A DNA stretch of 64,000 nucleotides from DATKRB01 sp963794215 (GTDB lineage Bacteria > Actinomycetota > Acidimicrobiia > Acidimicrobiales > RAAP-2). Location of the stretch: contig CAWCCQ010000008.1 of assembly GCA_963794215.1 (NCBI GenBank), positions 1-64,000 on the forward strand, written 5' to 3'. Below are positions 42,094 through 52,113 of this stretch, piece by piece. The notes beneath the pieces were generated by a model. It ran no database searches. It had not been told where the DNA came from and worked only from the letters and a program-made list of their open reading frames with translations. The stretch's first letter is position 1, and each line of letters starts with the position of its first letter. A program made the position numbers and the translations under genes.

Positions 42094-44082
42094 TCAGTCA
42101 GCGGCAGTAGACACGGTTACGCAGGCGCGGGATTGAAACGACGCGGCTAGCAGGCCTGCGGTACCGAATTGCCCTGCAATCCCTTCGAGCTCCCGGACCT
42201 GCCGGGCGGCCTGAGCGTCGTCACCGATAGCCACGAAGACCTGCACCGCTGCAGAGAGCAGTGGAACTCGTCTCAGCGCGTCGTGGCTCGGCTCTTCAAG
42301 AGCCGCGCCGAGGGCCACAGCGGCACCGGCGGCATCTCCGCGTGCTAACTGAAGGAGCCCCAGGCCAGGTTGGCCTGGGGCGCCGCAAGCGCAAGCGTGA
42401 GCGAAGGATCTCTCGGCCAAATCCAGTTGGCCCTGGACGAGATAGATCATCCCTTGCTCGTAATGTGCGATCCCTGCGTGGAGAAGGTCGATTGCCTGTA
42501 TCTCAACTCGAGCCGCGAGCGCCTCCTCTCGAGCTTCATCGTCTCGGCCAAGAGCCCGGAGCACCTGGGCTCGGTGGACACGACAGTCACCGGGGATGCC
42601 TCCGATGCCTGACGACTCGATGGCCTTCACCCATTCCGCTGCCCTCTCGTAGTCGGCTACAGCAAGCAGTGCCTGGGTGGACCAGCAGAAGATCTGACCG
42701 GTTGCGACCGGCCCGAGTTGACCGGACGACGCCCAGGCGAGGGCTTCGTCGAGCAGGGCTTGTGCCTCCGCCAGGCGCCCGAGTCGTACCAACGAGCACC
42801 CGTGAAGGGTCAGACCGACCGCTTCAATGTCAGGTTGGTCGAATCGGCGCCCAATTCGTTGCGACTCCGACGCGGCGTCCGAGGCAGCGCTAGGCTCGCC
42901 TCGCGCCAGTGCGATCAAAGCTGCCGTGAATGCCAGCACGCCGTGGGCAGGTCCTTCTGGTTCCTCCTCCAGCAACCGGCGGCCCTTGTGAAACCAACCT
43001 GCCGCGAGCACGGGCCTGTTGCGCACGTAGTGGTTCCCGACAATCAGAAAAGCGGCTATTGCCGCTTGAGGTCGATCACCATCGCCAAGCTTCAATGCAT
43101 GAACTCGCTGCCGAGCCGCGATCGAGATGTTCTGTTCGCCGGCCATGAATGCCGCATCGCCGAGGATTCCAAGATCGTCCGCTTCAAGTTCAGCTCGCTC
43201 GTCGGCAGCCCTAAGCAGCTCGCATACGGTAACCCATTCGCGCTCCTCGACGGCCCGATGTGCCCGCACCAGGAGGGATTCTGCTTCATCTCGGGTCCAA
43301 GCCCTACCATTTCCTAGCTCCGGCATCGGCGGTTGAAGGGCTGGATCGTGGCGAAGCATGGCCGCCTCAAGGGCGGCTAAGGGCGGCGATGGATCGATCC
43401 CCAATTCGTCGACGAGTAGGTTCCGGAGCCGTTGGTAGGCGCGCAGTGCGTCGGCCTGCCGACCGCAACGGTAGAGGGCCAGCATCAGGGTCCCCCATCG
43501 CTGCTCCCGCAGTGGGTTCTCTTCGACCGCCACCTTCGCATCTGGGACTAGCTGCTCGTAGTCACCCAGAGCTAAACGAGCCTCGAGAAGGCGTTCGGTG
43601 GCGACCCTTCTAAGCTCTTCCAGACGCTCAGCCTCGGGCTGGGCCCACGGTTGGTCCGCCACCTCCTGTAAGGCTCGACCCCTCCACAATCGGAGTGCTT
43701 CGCGGAGCGACCGTGCGGCCGCCGCAAAATCGCCATGCACAAACTGCAACGTGCCGTTCGCAACGGTTCCTTCGAACTTTTCGGCATCAATGCTTACCGC
43801 ATCACGGCGGAGAAAGTAGCCGGCCGCGCTTCGCTGAAGGCGGTCGCCCAGGACTTTTCGAAGCTGGGAGACGTGGCTCTGCAGCGTCGCCGACGCCGCG
43901 GGAGGTGCGTGGTCGCCCCAAACGTCCTCAAGCAAAGTGTCCGCCGTGACGGCGCGACCGGCGTCTAGGAGAAGGCGGGTGACCAGTGCACGGCGGCGGG
44001 CACCGCTGAGTGGGATCTCCCTGCCGTCTTGGCGGGCCTCTGTTGGCCCCAAAACCTGGAACTCAATTGGGCTATTGCTCAT
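42094..44082 (-). CDS. BTAD-domain (SARP/AfsR-like) transcriptional regulator
   Basis: The product is 662 aa. An N-terminal OmpR-type winged helix (IEFQVLGPTEARQDGREIPL, RALVTRLLLDAGRAVTADTL, SHVSQLRKVLGDRLQRSAAG) is followed by a BTAD domain (LALGDYEQLVPDAKVAVEEN, YRCGRQADALRAYQRLRNLL, LGIDPSPPLAALEAAMLRHD). After that come about 400 residues of TPR-like helices, with no NB-ARC ATPase. Such regulators activate adjacent or distant secondary-metabolism or stress genes. It is likely autonomous, with its own promoter region at 44,083-44,348. Confidence 0.9.
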   Translation of the reverse strand: MSNSPIEFQVLGPTEARQDGREIPLSGARRRALVTRLLLDAGRAVTADTLLEDVWGDHAPPAASATLQSHVSQLRKVLGDRLQRSAAGYFLRRDAVSIDAEKFEGTVANGTLQFVHGDFAAAARSLREALRLWRGRALQEVADQPWAQPEAERLEELRRVATERLLEARLALGDYEQLVPDAKVAVEENPLREQRWGTLMLALYRCGRQADALRAYQRLRNLLVDELGIDPSPPLAALEAAMLRHDPALQPPMPELGNGRAWTRDEAESLLVRAHRAVEEREWVTVCELLRAADERAELEADDLGILGDAAFMAGEQNISIAARQRVHALKLGDGDRPQAAIAAFLIVGNHYVRNRPVLAAGWFHKGRRLLEEEPEGPAHGVLAFTAALIALARGEPSAASDAASESQRIGRRFDQPDIEAVGLTLHGCSLVRLGRLAEAQALLDEALAWASSGQLGPVATGQIFCWSTQALLAVADYERAAEWVKAIESSGIGGIPGDCRVHRAQVLRALGRDDEAREEALAARVEIQAIDLLHAGIAHYEQGMIYLVQGQLDLAERSFAHACACGAPGQPGLGLLQLARGDAAGAAVALGAALEEPSHDALRRVPLLSAAVQVFVAIGDDAQAARQVRELEGIAGQFGTAGLLAASFQSRACVTVSTAAD

Positions 44083-44348
44083 TGTGACCCCCGGGGATGG
44101 CAGTGCTGGAAGAGGACTACGGGGCGGCCATTCCCCCGGTGTCGCGGTACGCGAGACCGAGTCCTGCGTCTGTGTTTCGCTCAGGTGTGGCTATTCGGTT
44201 TACATCGACCAGGCTCGTTATGTCCTTCTCCGCGATTGGCCTTCGGCGTCTTGCTTGTCACTCGGCCCACCGGCTGATAGTCGCTCAGCTTGACGGGAGC
44301 GGGGGAGGAAGGCATCGCTCGATCGGGTGATCGTCGACCGATGCTCGA
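44083..44348. other. Intergenic region
   Basis: About 265 bp between the BTAD regulator start and the AKR stop. It should contain the BTAD promoter. No clear element was found. Confidence 0.3.
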
Positions 44349-45185
44349 TTACCACCACTTTCTTTCGAGTGCCGCCCCTGGCCGCGAACCCGCATCAAGA
44401 CGGTCGAGCTCGGCCATATCGGCTTCTGACAGCGAGAACCCGAGGGCACCGGCGTTCTCAGCGATCCGTTCCCGATGCGCAGACTTGGCCAGCACCACGA
44501 AGTCGTGTTGGAGGCCCCAGCGGATCAAGATCTGCGATGGGGACCGGCCGACTCGGTCGGCAATTTGTTTCACTCTGGAATTTGAGAGATGGCGGCCTGT
44601 GCCAAGCGGGCTGTAGGCCTCGGTCACCAGATTGCGGCGTCGATTCTCTTCGATCAGCCGTCTTCGGTAACTAAAGGGGTTGAGGTTGATCTGGTGGGCG
44701 ACGGGAGGTGAGGTGGCGACGGCGAAGACTTGGGCAAGCTCTGTCACGTCGAAATTCGACACGCCGATCGAGCGCGCATGGCCAAGGCTCCTCGCCTGCT
44801 CCATGCCTGGCCACGCCCAGGTAGGTCCGCGTTGAGGCCAGTGCACCAGGTAGAGATCGACATACTCGAGCCTCAAGCGCTGCAGGCTGGTTTCGATCTC
44901 GCGAACAGGGTCCTCGGAGGAGGGATCGAACTTCGTCGTGATGAAGACTTCGCTGCGGTCGAGACCACTTTGCCGGAATCCCTCTCCGACACTTTCCTCA
45001 TTCCCGTATCCCTGAGCCGTGTCGATGTGGCGGTAGCCTAACTCAAGCGACCAACGTACGGCATCCTTCGTTTGGCTACCCTCGGCTGTCTGCCAGACGC
45101 CGAGTGCGAGCTTGGGGATCTCATGTCCATCTGCGAGGGTCTTGGCCGGTACCGAATCACCAAACCGAGATGATGTCGTCATCAT
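44349..45185 (-). CDS. Aldo/keto reductase (AKR5-like)
   Basis: The product is 278 aa. The catalytic tetrad is visible: YRHIDTAQGYGNEESVGEGF (Asp, Tyr), EVFITTKFDPSSEDP (Lys), VDLYLVHWPQRGPTWAWPGM (His). The C-terminal cofactor-binding region is VVLAKSAHRERIAENAGALG. Full length with the usual TIM barrel. It reduces carbonyls using NADPH. Similar to the truncated copy at 33624-34190, so the locus may have had a duplication or an independent acquisition. Confidence 0.93.
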   Translation of the reverse strand: MMTTSSRFGDSVPAKTLADGHEIPKLALGVWQTAEGSQTKDAVRWSLELGYRHIDTAQGYGNEESVGEGFRQSGLDRSEVFITTKFDPSSEDPVREIETSLQRLRLEYVDLYLVHWPQRGPTWAWPGMEQARSLGHARSIGVSNFDVTELAQVFAVATSPPVAHQINLNPFSYRRRLIEENRRRNLVTEAYSPLGTGRHLSNSRVKQIADRVGRSPSQILIRWGLQHDFVVLAKSAHRERIAENAGALGFSLSEADMAELDRLDAGSRPGAALERKWW

Positions 45186-45223
45186 CTCCTCCTCTCTCGA
45201 TCGCTGCTCATAAAATCGAGGCT

Positions 45224-45562
45224 TTAGTGCTGGAGCACCGCCCTAACCGCCGCCGAACCTTCGCCCACTGCGCAAACCATTCGCTTCACCGACCCCCGGC
45301 GGCGGAGGTCACAGACCGCGAACGGGCCAGGCTGGCTGGTTTCGGATAGCAACGCCCCTCGCCTGAGCCGGGCGCAGATCTCTTTCAGGATGTCCTCTCG
45401 AAGCGATGCATCCGTGAAGAACAATCCGCCATCATCGAGCGCGGCGCATAGGTCGCCGCCATCTAAATCCCGGCGCGAGAGATACCAAGGCCGTCGGGGA
45501 CTGCCTACCTGGATGTCAGTGCCATTCACGCCCCCTCCTGCGACCGTGCCACCACCGAACAT
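45224..45562 (-). CDS. Hypothetical protein (doubtful)
   Basis: The open frame contains SPRRPWYLSRRDLDGGDLCA, DDGGLFFTDASLREDILKEI and CARLRRGALLSETSQPGPF. Its composition is plausible for protein, but there is no homology I recognise and no good ribosome-binding site. Starts within the first 20 residues are ambiguous. Confidence 0.35.
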   Translation of the reverse strand: MFGGGTVAGGGVNGTDIQVGSPRRPWYLSRRDLDGGDLCAALDDGGLFFTDASLREDILKEICARLRRGALLSETSQPGPFAVCDLRRRGSVKRMVCAVGEGSAAVRAVLQH

Positions 45563-45821
45563 TCTGCGCTTTGTGGCGGTCAGTCACCACATGACCGGGT
45601 GATTCGAAGCATCTACGTCCACGACTCGGCGGGACGAATGAATGGCACGTTCGTGCGATGTGGCCTTGTGGCCGCGACACCAAAATGGTTTGCATGGCTC
45701 GCACCAGGTGTAATGCGAGCAGTGCCACGATCCGCTACGCCCCGAGCATCACCCTCGATGCGAAATGTTCCTGGTCGGTGCATGGCCCCAGAGCCTCAAG
45801 CGGACCTCGATCGCCGACACC

Positions 45822-46463
45822 ATGACACACGTGATCGTGCTGCCTGGTGGCGGATACGCGGACCATACGGCCCACGAGGGTGAGCCAGTGGTCAAGTGGC
45901 TCGAGGGTCTCGGCCTCGAAGCCAGCGTGTTCCGCTACCCCCTACGTGTGCGACACCCTGTACCGCTGCACGCCCTCCAGGCGGAGATCCGGAGGCTACG
46001 ACAAGATGGGGTCACCCGGGTTGGACTGATCGGATTCTCGGCCGGGGGTCACCTCGCCGGTATGGCCGCGCTCGCGTCGGACGCTGGTCCGTATGAGCGT
46101 GTTGACTTCGCCGTGCTGGGCTATGCGATCACCTCTATGGAGACGGAGACCTACCGACCTGCACGCGTGATCCTCCTAGGGGAGGACGCCAGTCCCGAAC
46201 TCCGTCGTGCCACATCCTTGGACGCCATGGTGACTCAGTCGGCGCCCCCCTTCTTCATGTGGCATACCGCTGAGGACGCGTACGTCCCGCCGGAACACAC
46301 CTACCGGCTCGCACGCGTACTCTCCGCCAACCACATCCCGCATACCGTCCACGTCTTCGCCCACGGCCCTCACAGTCTCGGCCTCGCTCAAGGCAGCGGG
46401 GACCCCGAGACGTGGACCGCTTTCTCGGCAACGTGGATCACCGAACACAGCAACCCGGAGTGA
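45822..46463 (+). CDS. Alpha/beta hydrolase, BD-FAE/acetyl-xylan-esterase-like
   Basis: The product is 213 aa from ATG 45822. MTHVIVLPGGGYADHTAHEG gives the oxyanion GGGY motif, RVGLIGFSAGGHLAGMAALA the Ser, MWHTAEDAYVPPEHTYRLAR the Asp, and VFAHGPHSLGLAQGSG the His. The fold is the compact carboxylesterase type with no lid. The frame opens at 45765, but that part lacks a good start context. Convergent with the LuxR regulator, 17 bp apart. Confidence 0.85.
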   Translation: MTHVIVLPGGGYADHTAHEGEPVVKWLEGLGLEASVFRYPLRVRHPVPLHALQAEIRRLRQDGVTRVGLIGFSAGGHLAGMAALASDAGPYERVDFAVLGYAITSMETETYRPARVILLGEDASPELRRATSLDAMVTQSAPPFFMWHTAEDAYVPPEHTYRLARVLSANHIPHTVHVFAHGPHSLGLAQGSGDPETWTAFSATWITEHSNPE

Positions 46464-46480
46464 GCCGAGAGGACTGGTCC

Positions 46481-49283
46481 CTAGGACGTCTGCTCTCTCA
46501 CGAATCGCGTCAGCTGGACCCGGGAGTTAATCCCAAGCTTTTCAAAGACGTGTCGCAAATGCGTGTTCACGGTGTGGGGCGAGATGAACAAGGACTCCGC
46601 GATCTGCCGATTCGTTCTGCCCTCTGCGGCCAAGGTCGCGACGTTGATTTCTGGGTCGGTCAGCGACGCCCATCCAGTCTTGGGCCGTTCACTGCCGACA
46701 TGGCGACGACGGATTCCGAGGCGGCGAAGCCTGCCTCGTAGGCGGGCCGAGTCCCACTCGGCCCCCGTGCGAGTGGTAATCGACAACGCCTCGTCGAAGG
46801 ACCCGATGGCCAATGCGGGGTCTCCGCCTGCGGCGACGCGCACCCGGCCCAGGTCCTCGAGCGCAGACGCATAGGCGAGGGGGCGCGGTCCGTCTCGGTA
46901 AAGCTCGGCTGCCTTCTCCAGGTCTTGGACTGACTCGAACCAGATCCCACGCGCGTGCGCTGCGGCCGCCGCGCAGGAGGCCACTGTCGGATTTAGCGAT
47001 GGCCCGACGCTCGGCTAGGGCGATGGCGCGGTCGGCGAGTTCCTCATCGGCAGCGGCGGCGGCAATCCTGACCAGCTCGGCGTCGTCGGTGACCTCGTGT
47101 GGGAAAAGAGGGAACATCGAAAGGCGCTCATCGAACCCGTTCGTGCAAAGCCATTCGTGGGCTGCCATGGCGTCACCTTGGGCAAGGGCCAGCTGGGCGA
47201 GGTACCACATCGCCTGGTGCGCGACGCAAGGGATACCTGCGTTGAGCATGACCTTGGCAATCTCAGCAATCTCGAGCGCCTCTCGTTCATCCGCAGTGTG
47301 GATCTTCAGCTTCCCGAGTGCCACCACGGCCGGGGCGTGGATTGGGCCGAGTACACGGTGTGCATCCGCCACGCTGTAGCGCCCCTCGAGCGCAGTCGCT
47401 GCCTCGGCGAGATTTCCGATCTGGAGAAGTTGACGACCTTTGGTCGTCTCGAACATCCGCAGCGCAAAGTTCTGCCGATCCTTCTGCGCTGCGCGGGCTC
47501 CCCTCGTGATTACCTCGAGGGCCTCGTCGTAGCGATCGAGAACATCGAGGATCCACGAGTGGAACATCAAAACCAAACGGGCTCGAGCGTCTTGACGTCC
47601 ACCGTGGTCTCGCCGTTCCGCCTTGAGGATGGCGCTGAGAGCTCCGTCGAAGTCAAGCAGTTGGTAGTAGATCGCTGACTCGGGCAGCTCGAAGGCCATC
47701 CAACAAGCCTCGTCAGAACTGGCGTAGGCGGTTTCGCGCGCCTTCGGCTGGATGGCGAGGGCCTCCTCGGTCCGACCTGCCACTATGAGACTGTGGAGTA
47801 AGGAGGCCCATAGCCAGGTGGTCAAGTCCGTGTCCAAGTCCGGAAGGGCAAGACCGGCTCGAGCCGTCTCAGCTCGGACTTCGGGGGAAATATCGAACAT
47901 GGTCGCGACGCTCAGCCGCACCCGTGCTTCTTCGCTCGCAGGCAGCGTTCTGCGGAGCTCAGCGCTGGCGAATCGCTCACCCTCCTCTGAGAGCCCTGCA
48001 GCAAAGAGCGACAGGACGCGCTGTACGACGAGGGCACCTCGAAGCAGATGACGTTCTGGCGCGAGCTCGAGCCCACGCTGAGCGAGCGAGGCTGCACCCT
48101 CGGGGTCGGATAGGGCGAGCTGCTGGGAGGCCTTGAGCACCGTTTCGATCGCCACGTCGTCTCCGGGTTCGGCGCTCTCCGCAAGCTGAACCGCCACCTC
48201 CGTCGGAAGCGCGCCACGGGCGATTAGTACGTCCGCGGCCTGGCGATCGAGGCCTCGCCGGACCGGATTGGGCATTCCCGCCCGCACCGCCTCTCTGATC
48301 AGGTCGTGACGAAAAGTCAGGCGGTCCCCGTCGTCGACGAAGATATCGGCCTCGAGAAGCTCGGTGACCGGGTCAACGAGCTCGCCGACGGACAGTGAGG
48401 TCATCGCGGCGAGGTCGTGGAGGGTAAAGCGGCGACCAAGACTCGATGCGAAGGTGGCGACCCGGGCCGAGACCGCTGAGAGACGAGCCAGGCGGCCCCG
48501 GATCCCCTCGCTGAGGCGTCCCGGTTGCTCGCCCGCGACGAGGATGGCACGGCCCGAGTCGTACTTGAGGGCCGAGTCGTCTTGGAGCCCACGCAAGAAC
48601 TCCACCAACAAGAAGGGGTTTCCCTTCATCCGCTCGGTCTTTTTCAGGAGGTCCTCATCTGGTTGAGCGCCGAGGACATCAGCGACGACGAGCGCTACGG
48701 CATCGCGATTGAGTGGGCCGAGCTTGATGTGGCGGGCGCCTCGATCGATCAGCTCGGACTTCGTCTGTTGTACGGGCGCGGCGCCTTGGTTTGGACGAAA
48801 GGCAAGGATCCATGCCACGGGCAGCGAGGCGAGCCGCGGTCCCAGCTGCCGTATGGCCACTGCGCAACTGGCGCCCGCCCAATGGAGATCGTCGAGGCAG
48901 ATCAGGAGCGGTGACTTGAGGGCCGCCTCCTCGATCACCGATTGCAGATCCTGGATGAGCCAGAACAAGAACTCGGGAGATGCATGGGAGTCACCCAAGG
49001 CACGTCGATCAGCCAGCGGTGAGGGGCCCTCGAAGAGCGCGTCGAAGAGGGCTTCGAGCTCGGTTGGACCCGCCACGTATGGCTCCACCGTGCCACGACC
49101 GACGCGAAACCCCAGGTCGCTTGCGAGCTCCATCGAAGCATCGACGAGCTTGGTCTTCCCCGCCCCGGCACTGCCTTCGATCACGACGGCCCCCCCAGTT
49201 CCCGCGCTCACCTCGTGAAGCCGACGTTCGATGACGGCCAGCTCTGCCTCGCGTCCTCGAAGGGGCAGGGAGTCCTGGGTCAC
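46481..49283 (-). pseudogene. Large LuxR-family (LAL) regulator with AAA domain, one frameshift
   Basis: From GTG 49283 the first frame gives LRGREAELAVIERRLHEVSA, VIEGSAGAGKTKLVDASMEL (Walker A) and LLICLDDLHWAGASCAVAI (Walker B), followed by a long TPR-like region to about 46,975. The second frame continues ARGIWFESVQDLEKAAELYR and the C-terminal HTH, LTDPEINVATLAAEGRTNRQ, IAESLFISPHTVNTHLRHVF, EKLGINSRVQLTRFV. The slip is at GCTAAATCC. Joined it would be about 930 aa, a normal LAL. It may be intact with a sequencing error. Confidence 0.8.
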
Positions 49284-49790
49284 GTGACGTCCCGAACCAG
49301 GTCCGACCGTGTGGTCGCCACGTCGTCGAAGGGGTCTCTGCTCTGCTTGGCTCTAGAGAGGACGACCGCCCCTTCGGTCGCAGCGATCGTCACCGTGCCC
49401 ATCCGATGCGCCGTGTCCTCGGACATCCCACCGGCAACGACGAGTGCGGCGAGACGGTCCGTCCAATTCGCGAAGATGGCTCCCACATGGTCGAGGATGT
49501 CCTCATCGGGTCCGGCCACTGTGACTTAGACGACGACGCACCGGCGTTGAGTAGGGAACGGCCGAGAGGTGCTCCCCAGAGGCCGAGGAAGCGCTCGAGA
49601 ACCTCAGACGCGCCCGCTCGCTTGCGCGGTCGAGGGCAGCGTGGAGCAGCTCGCTCTTTCCGCCTGGGAAGTGGTGATCTACCGATCCCCGGGGTGCGGC
49701 CGCGACCGTCAGGACCTCCTTGAAGGACGTGCCCTCAACCGTTTGGTCCCACCTTCCCGTTGGCTCAGTGATCATCCTGACCCCCATTCC
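49280..49790 (-). pseudogene. TetR-family regulator remnant
   Basis: The minus strand has APRGSVDHHFPGGKSELLHA, ALDRASERARLRF and, in another frame, DEDILDHVGAIFANWTDRLA, ALVVAGGMSEDTAHRMGTVT and EGAVVLSRAKQSRDPFDDVA to the stop at 49280. The HTH should be GSLYHHFPGGKAEL-like but the N-terminal half of the DNA-binding domain is missing. The stop overlaps the GTG of the LuxR gene (GTGA), so the pair was once co-translated. Frame change near 49,520-49,600. Confidence 0.6.
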
Positions 49791-49944
49791 CTAGGTTCCA
49801 TCTGCCAGGAGCCCCCCGACGTTGTTCCTGCTCATGGTGCGCTTTGGTGCCCCATGAGGCATCCCGCATCCGCGGGTTCCTTTGCTGGGAAGAGCCTGAA
49901 AAGGACCAATAGCTCCAGGTGGCGACCTCGTCGTCGAAACCGTC

Positions 49945-50240
49945 TTGGAGGGCGTGTTGTCGGTGAGTATCTATTCCAGACCCTCGCAGGTAACCACCGC
50001 AACATTAGGCGTAGGAGCGGTCGTCCCGACGGAGCTGGGACGGGAGAAGGGGCTCGTCCTGCGGCCCGAGATCGTCTCTTCCTGGCAGCGTTCCGCGTCA
50101 TCGGGGTTGGCGACCGATCATTTCTCCCTTCCCGAACACGAGCTCGAGTCGAAGGTCGTCCGGCCACCCGCCCGGTGCTCCGGCCATCTCGGTGGACCTG
50201 GCCGCCCCGACGCTTCCCTGATCCTCACCGACGACGCGGC
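49945..50240 (+). pseudogene. GAF/Fis-type regulator N-terminal fragment
   Basis: The plus strand encodes GLVLRPEIVSSWQRSASSGL, ATDHFSLPEHELESKVVRPP and later LILTDDAANTAGP. RPEIVxSWQRSxxSGLxxDHF is the opening of AcoR-like Fis regulators with a GAF domain, but the rest of the domain is lost. No further match downstream. Confidence 0.5.
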
Positions 50241-50587
50241 GAATACCGCTGGTCCTGTGCTGTCTCACGAGCTTGGCTGACGCGATTGTCGACCTCGGTT
50301 GGAACACCTCGGCCATCGCCAGCGAGCTGACGAGGATCGAAGACCTTGCTCAGCTCATGAGCTAGTTGAGCGCCTCGAGTCCTGCTCCTTGGGGCGGGCC
50401 ATCCTCGACGTGGCAGACGTTGGTCGCCGTCAGCCAGTCGGCCCGCTCACCTCGCCTGACCTGACCCTCGCCGTCGTCGATGCTCTTGTAGCCGCAGGCT
50501 GGTCACCGATCCGTACGATGGCCCCAGTCCAGAGCGCCTGTAGGTTCCGTCGGAGGAGGCTGCAACGCCGCTTACCGATCGTCTGCA

Positions 50588-50992
50588 TCATTGGGCGTCG
50601 GCCACGCGCACTCCGAACCGGATCTCGCTCAAGACGCTGCCCTCGTGGCTGATCCGGATGCGGTGTGATCCAACGTCGTTAAACCGGAAGCTAACCGAGA
50701 CAGCGATCGGCACGTACAGAGGAGCGTCTACAGGGTCAGACGGGTCACGGCGAAAGCCAACCTCTTGCGCTCCGGGGACGACCGAGTCGCCGCGATCTCT
50801 ATGGCAGGAGATCGCCAACATGAACTCGGTGCCCACTTCGCCGGGCTCGACCTCGGCGACAATCGCCAGCGCAATCTCCTCGTTCGATGGAAGCTCCGGC
50901 ACCGTCCACCACTCAGGGGACCCGCCCAGCACATAGAGCAGCGAGGATTGCACGTCGACGTGCTTGCAGATGAGTGCGTTGACGATGCGCAT
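50588..50992 (-). CDS. DUF6941-like hypothetical protein
   Basis: The product is 134 aa. MRIVNALICKHVDVQSSLLY, VLGGSPEWWTVPELPSNEEI, VAEVEPGEVGTEFMLAISCH and SFRFNDVGSHRIRISHEGSV resemble the DUF6941 group, small beta-sandwich proteins that occur near mobile-element or defence genes. The function is unknown. It is the left-most gene of the island that ends at tRNA-Ala. Confidence 0.55.
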   Translation of the reverse strand: MRIVNALICKHVDVQSSLLYVLGGSPEWWTVPELPSNEEIALAIVAEVEPGEVGTEFMLAISCHRDRGDSVVPGAQEVGFRRDPSDPVDAPLYVPIAVSVSFRFNDVGSHRIRISHEGSVLSEIRFGVRVADAQ

Positions 50993-51759
50993 CGCTGGAT
51001 CATGCCATGGACGTTGACGGTGGCGTCCAATGCCCCATCGCTCCTGGTCGAGCTCGCAACCGCGTCGATCCCGAGGTCACGAGGGGCGGCGACCTCAATC
51101 CCCTGTTCGCCGAGCGTAGGGAATCCTTGTAGCCGGAGAACGGCGTGGAGGACGACTGACGTCCTGACTGGTGTACTGCGCCGCCACTTGTAGGAGGGAC
51201 TCACCAGGGATTGGACAGTTTCCCTCCAGCGATCATCGGCGCCAACGAGGGATAGAGAGCGTCAGTCTGCTGTTGGTCCTGCAGCGTCGCCGCCGCGACC
51301 GCGCTCGTCTGGTAGATGGTGGCCACCGAAGCGCCTGCAAGCCGGCCTGGGTCCGCAGGTGCGGCAGCAGCGGACTGTTCGGAAGCCGACGTTCAGGCGG
51401 TTGGACAGGATCGGGCGACGCTTCATTGTGATGGTTCTCACGCAACCCGCGGTAGGTCTCGACGGCAATCCGATCGGAGGACGGCCGTCGGAGAAACTTC
51501 CTTGTTGGAGTACGAAATGACCTGTGTCGGCTGAGTGCGTAAGTACGACATTTCACATCACCCATCTGGGCACATACCCGGTCAGACATCGTTACCCGAG
51601 CCGTTTGTTTCGCAGCGAGTGTGTGGCGAAAGAAGCTGACCATCCAAGCAATCCACACCATCCGTAGCAATGACAAGGACATATGTGATGAACCACGGGC
51701 AGACGGCAAAGCGCATGGATACACGGTGGACGCAGCAGCCAGCTACATCGCCGGGAGCG
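50993..51759. other. Non-coding region, about 770 bp
   Basis: No supported gene. Open frames on both strands lack starts with ribosome-binding sites and show no domain. The left end of the tRNA-Ala island may lie in or near this stretch, but I could not find a copy of the tRNA 3' end. Confidence 0.3.
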
Positions 51760-51972
51760 TCAGTGATCGTTCGTGACCGGACGCGCTCTGCTGACGGCAG
51801 AACGCTGGCGTGGCGGGTTTGCGCCAACGACGTCGAACGCGACCGCCGCACCTTCCATCCGCCGAACAAGTGCGAGTGCCTGTGGTGTCCCGACTGTCAG
51901 CTCTCCGGCCTCGACAGCGCGCAGCACACGACGCAGCATCGCAGATGCTTCGGCGAAGTCGGCACGTGTCAT
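51760..51972 (-). CDS. Small hypothetical protein divergent from ardC (70 aa)
   Basis: ATG 51972 (MTRADFAEASAMLRRVLRAV) gives a helical, basic-tailed product with MEGAAVAFDVVGANP. It lies opposite ardC across a palindromic intergenic operator, so it might be an antitoxin- or regulator-like partner. No HTH is certain. Confidence 0.4.
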   Translation of the reverse strand: MTRADFAEASAMLRRVLRAVEAGELTVGTPQALALVRRMEGAAVAFDVVGANPPRQRSAVSRARPVTNDH

Positions 51973-52013
51973 CCCTAAATGAGAATATCCGGGTCTGCCC
52001 ACTTGCGGTATAG

Positions 52014-52040
52014 ACAGTAAACCTTCATTTACTGTAAAAT
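52014..52040. promoter_or_regulatory. Palindromic operator between the small gene and ardC
   Basis: ACAGTAAA (52014-52021) and TTTACTGT (52028-52035) are exact complements around CCTTCA. TAAAAT at 52035-52040 could be a -10 for ardC. The site is AT-rich in a GC-rich region. Confidence 0.5.
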
Positions 52041-52113
52041 GAACGTAGACAGATAAAGCCCGGGCGGTGCGCGAACACCCCCGGGCGTGGCCCAAACCCC
52101 AGGAGGTCTGGAC

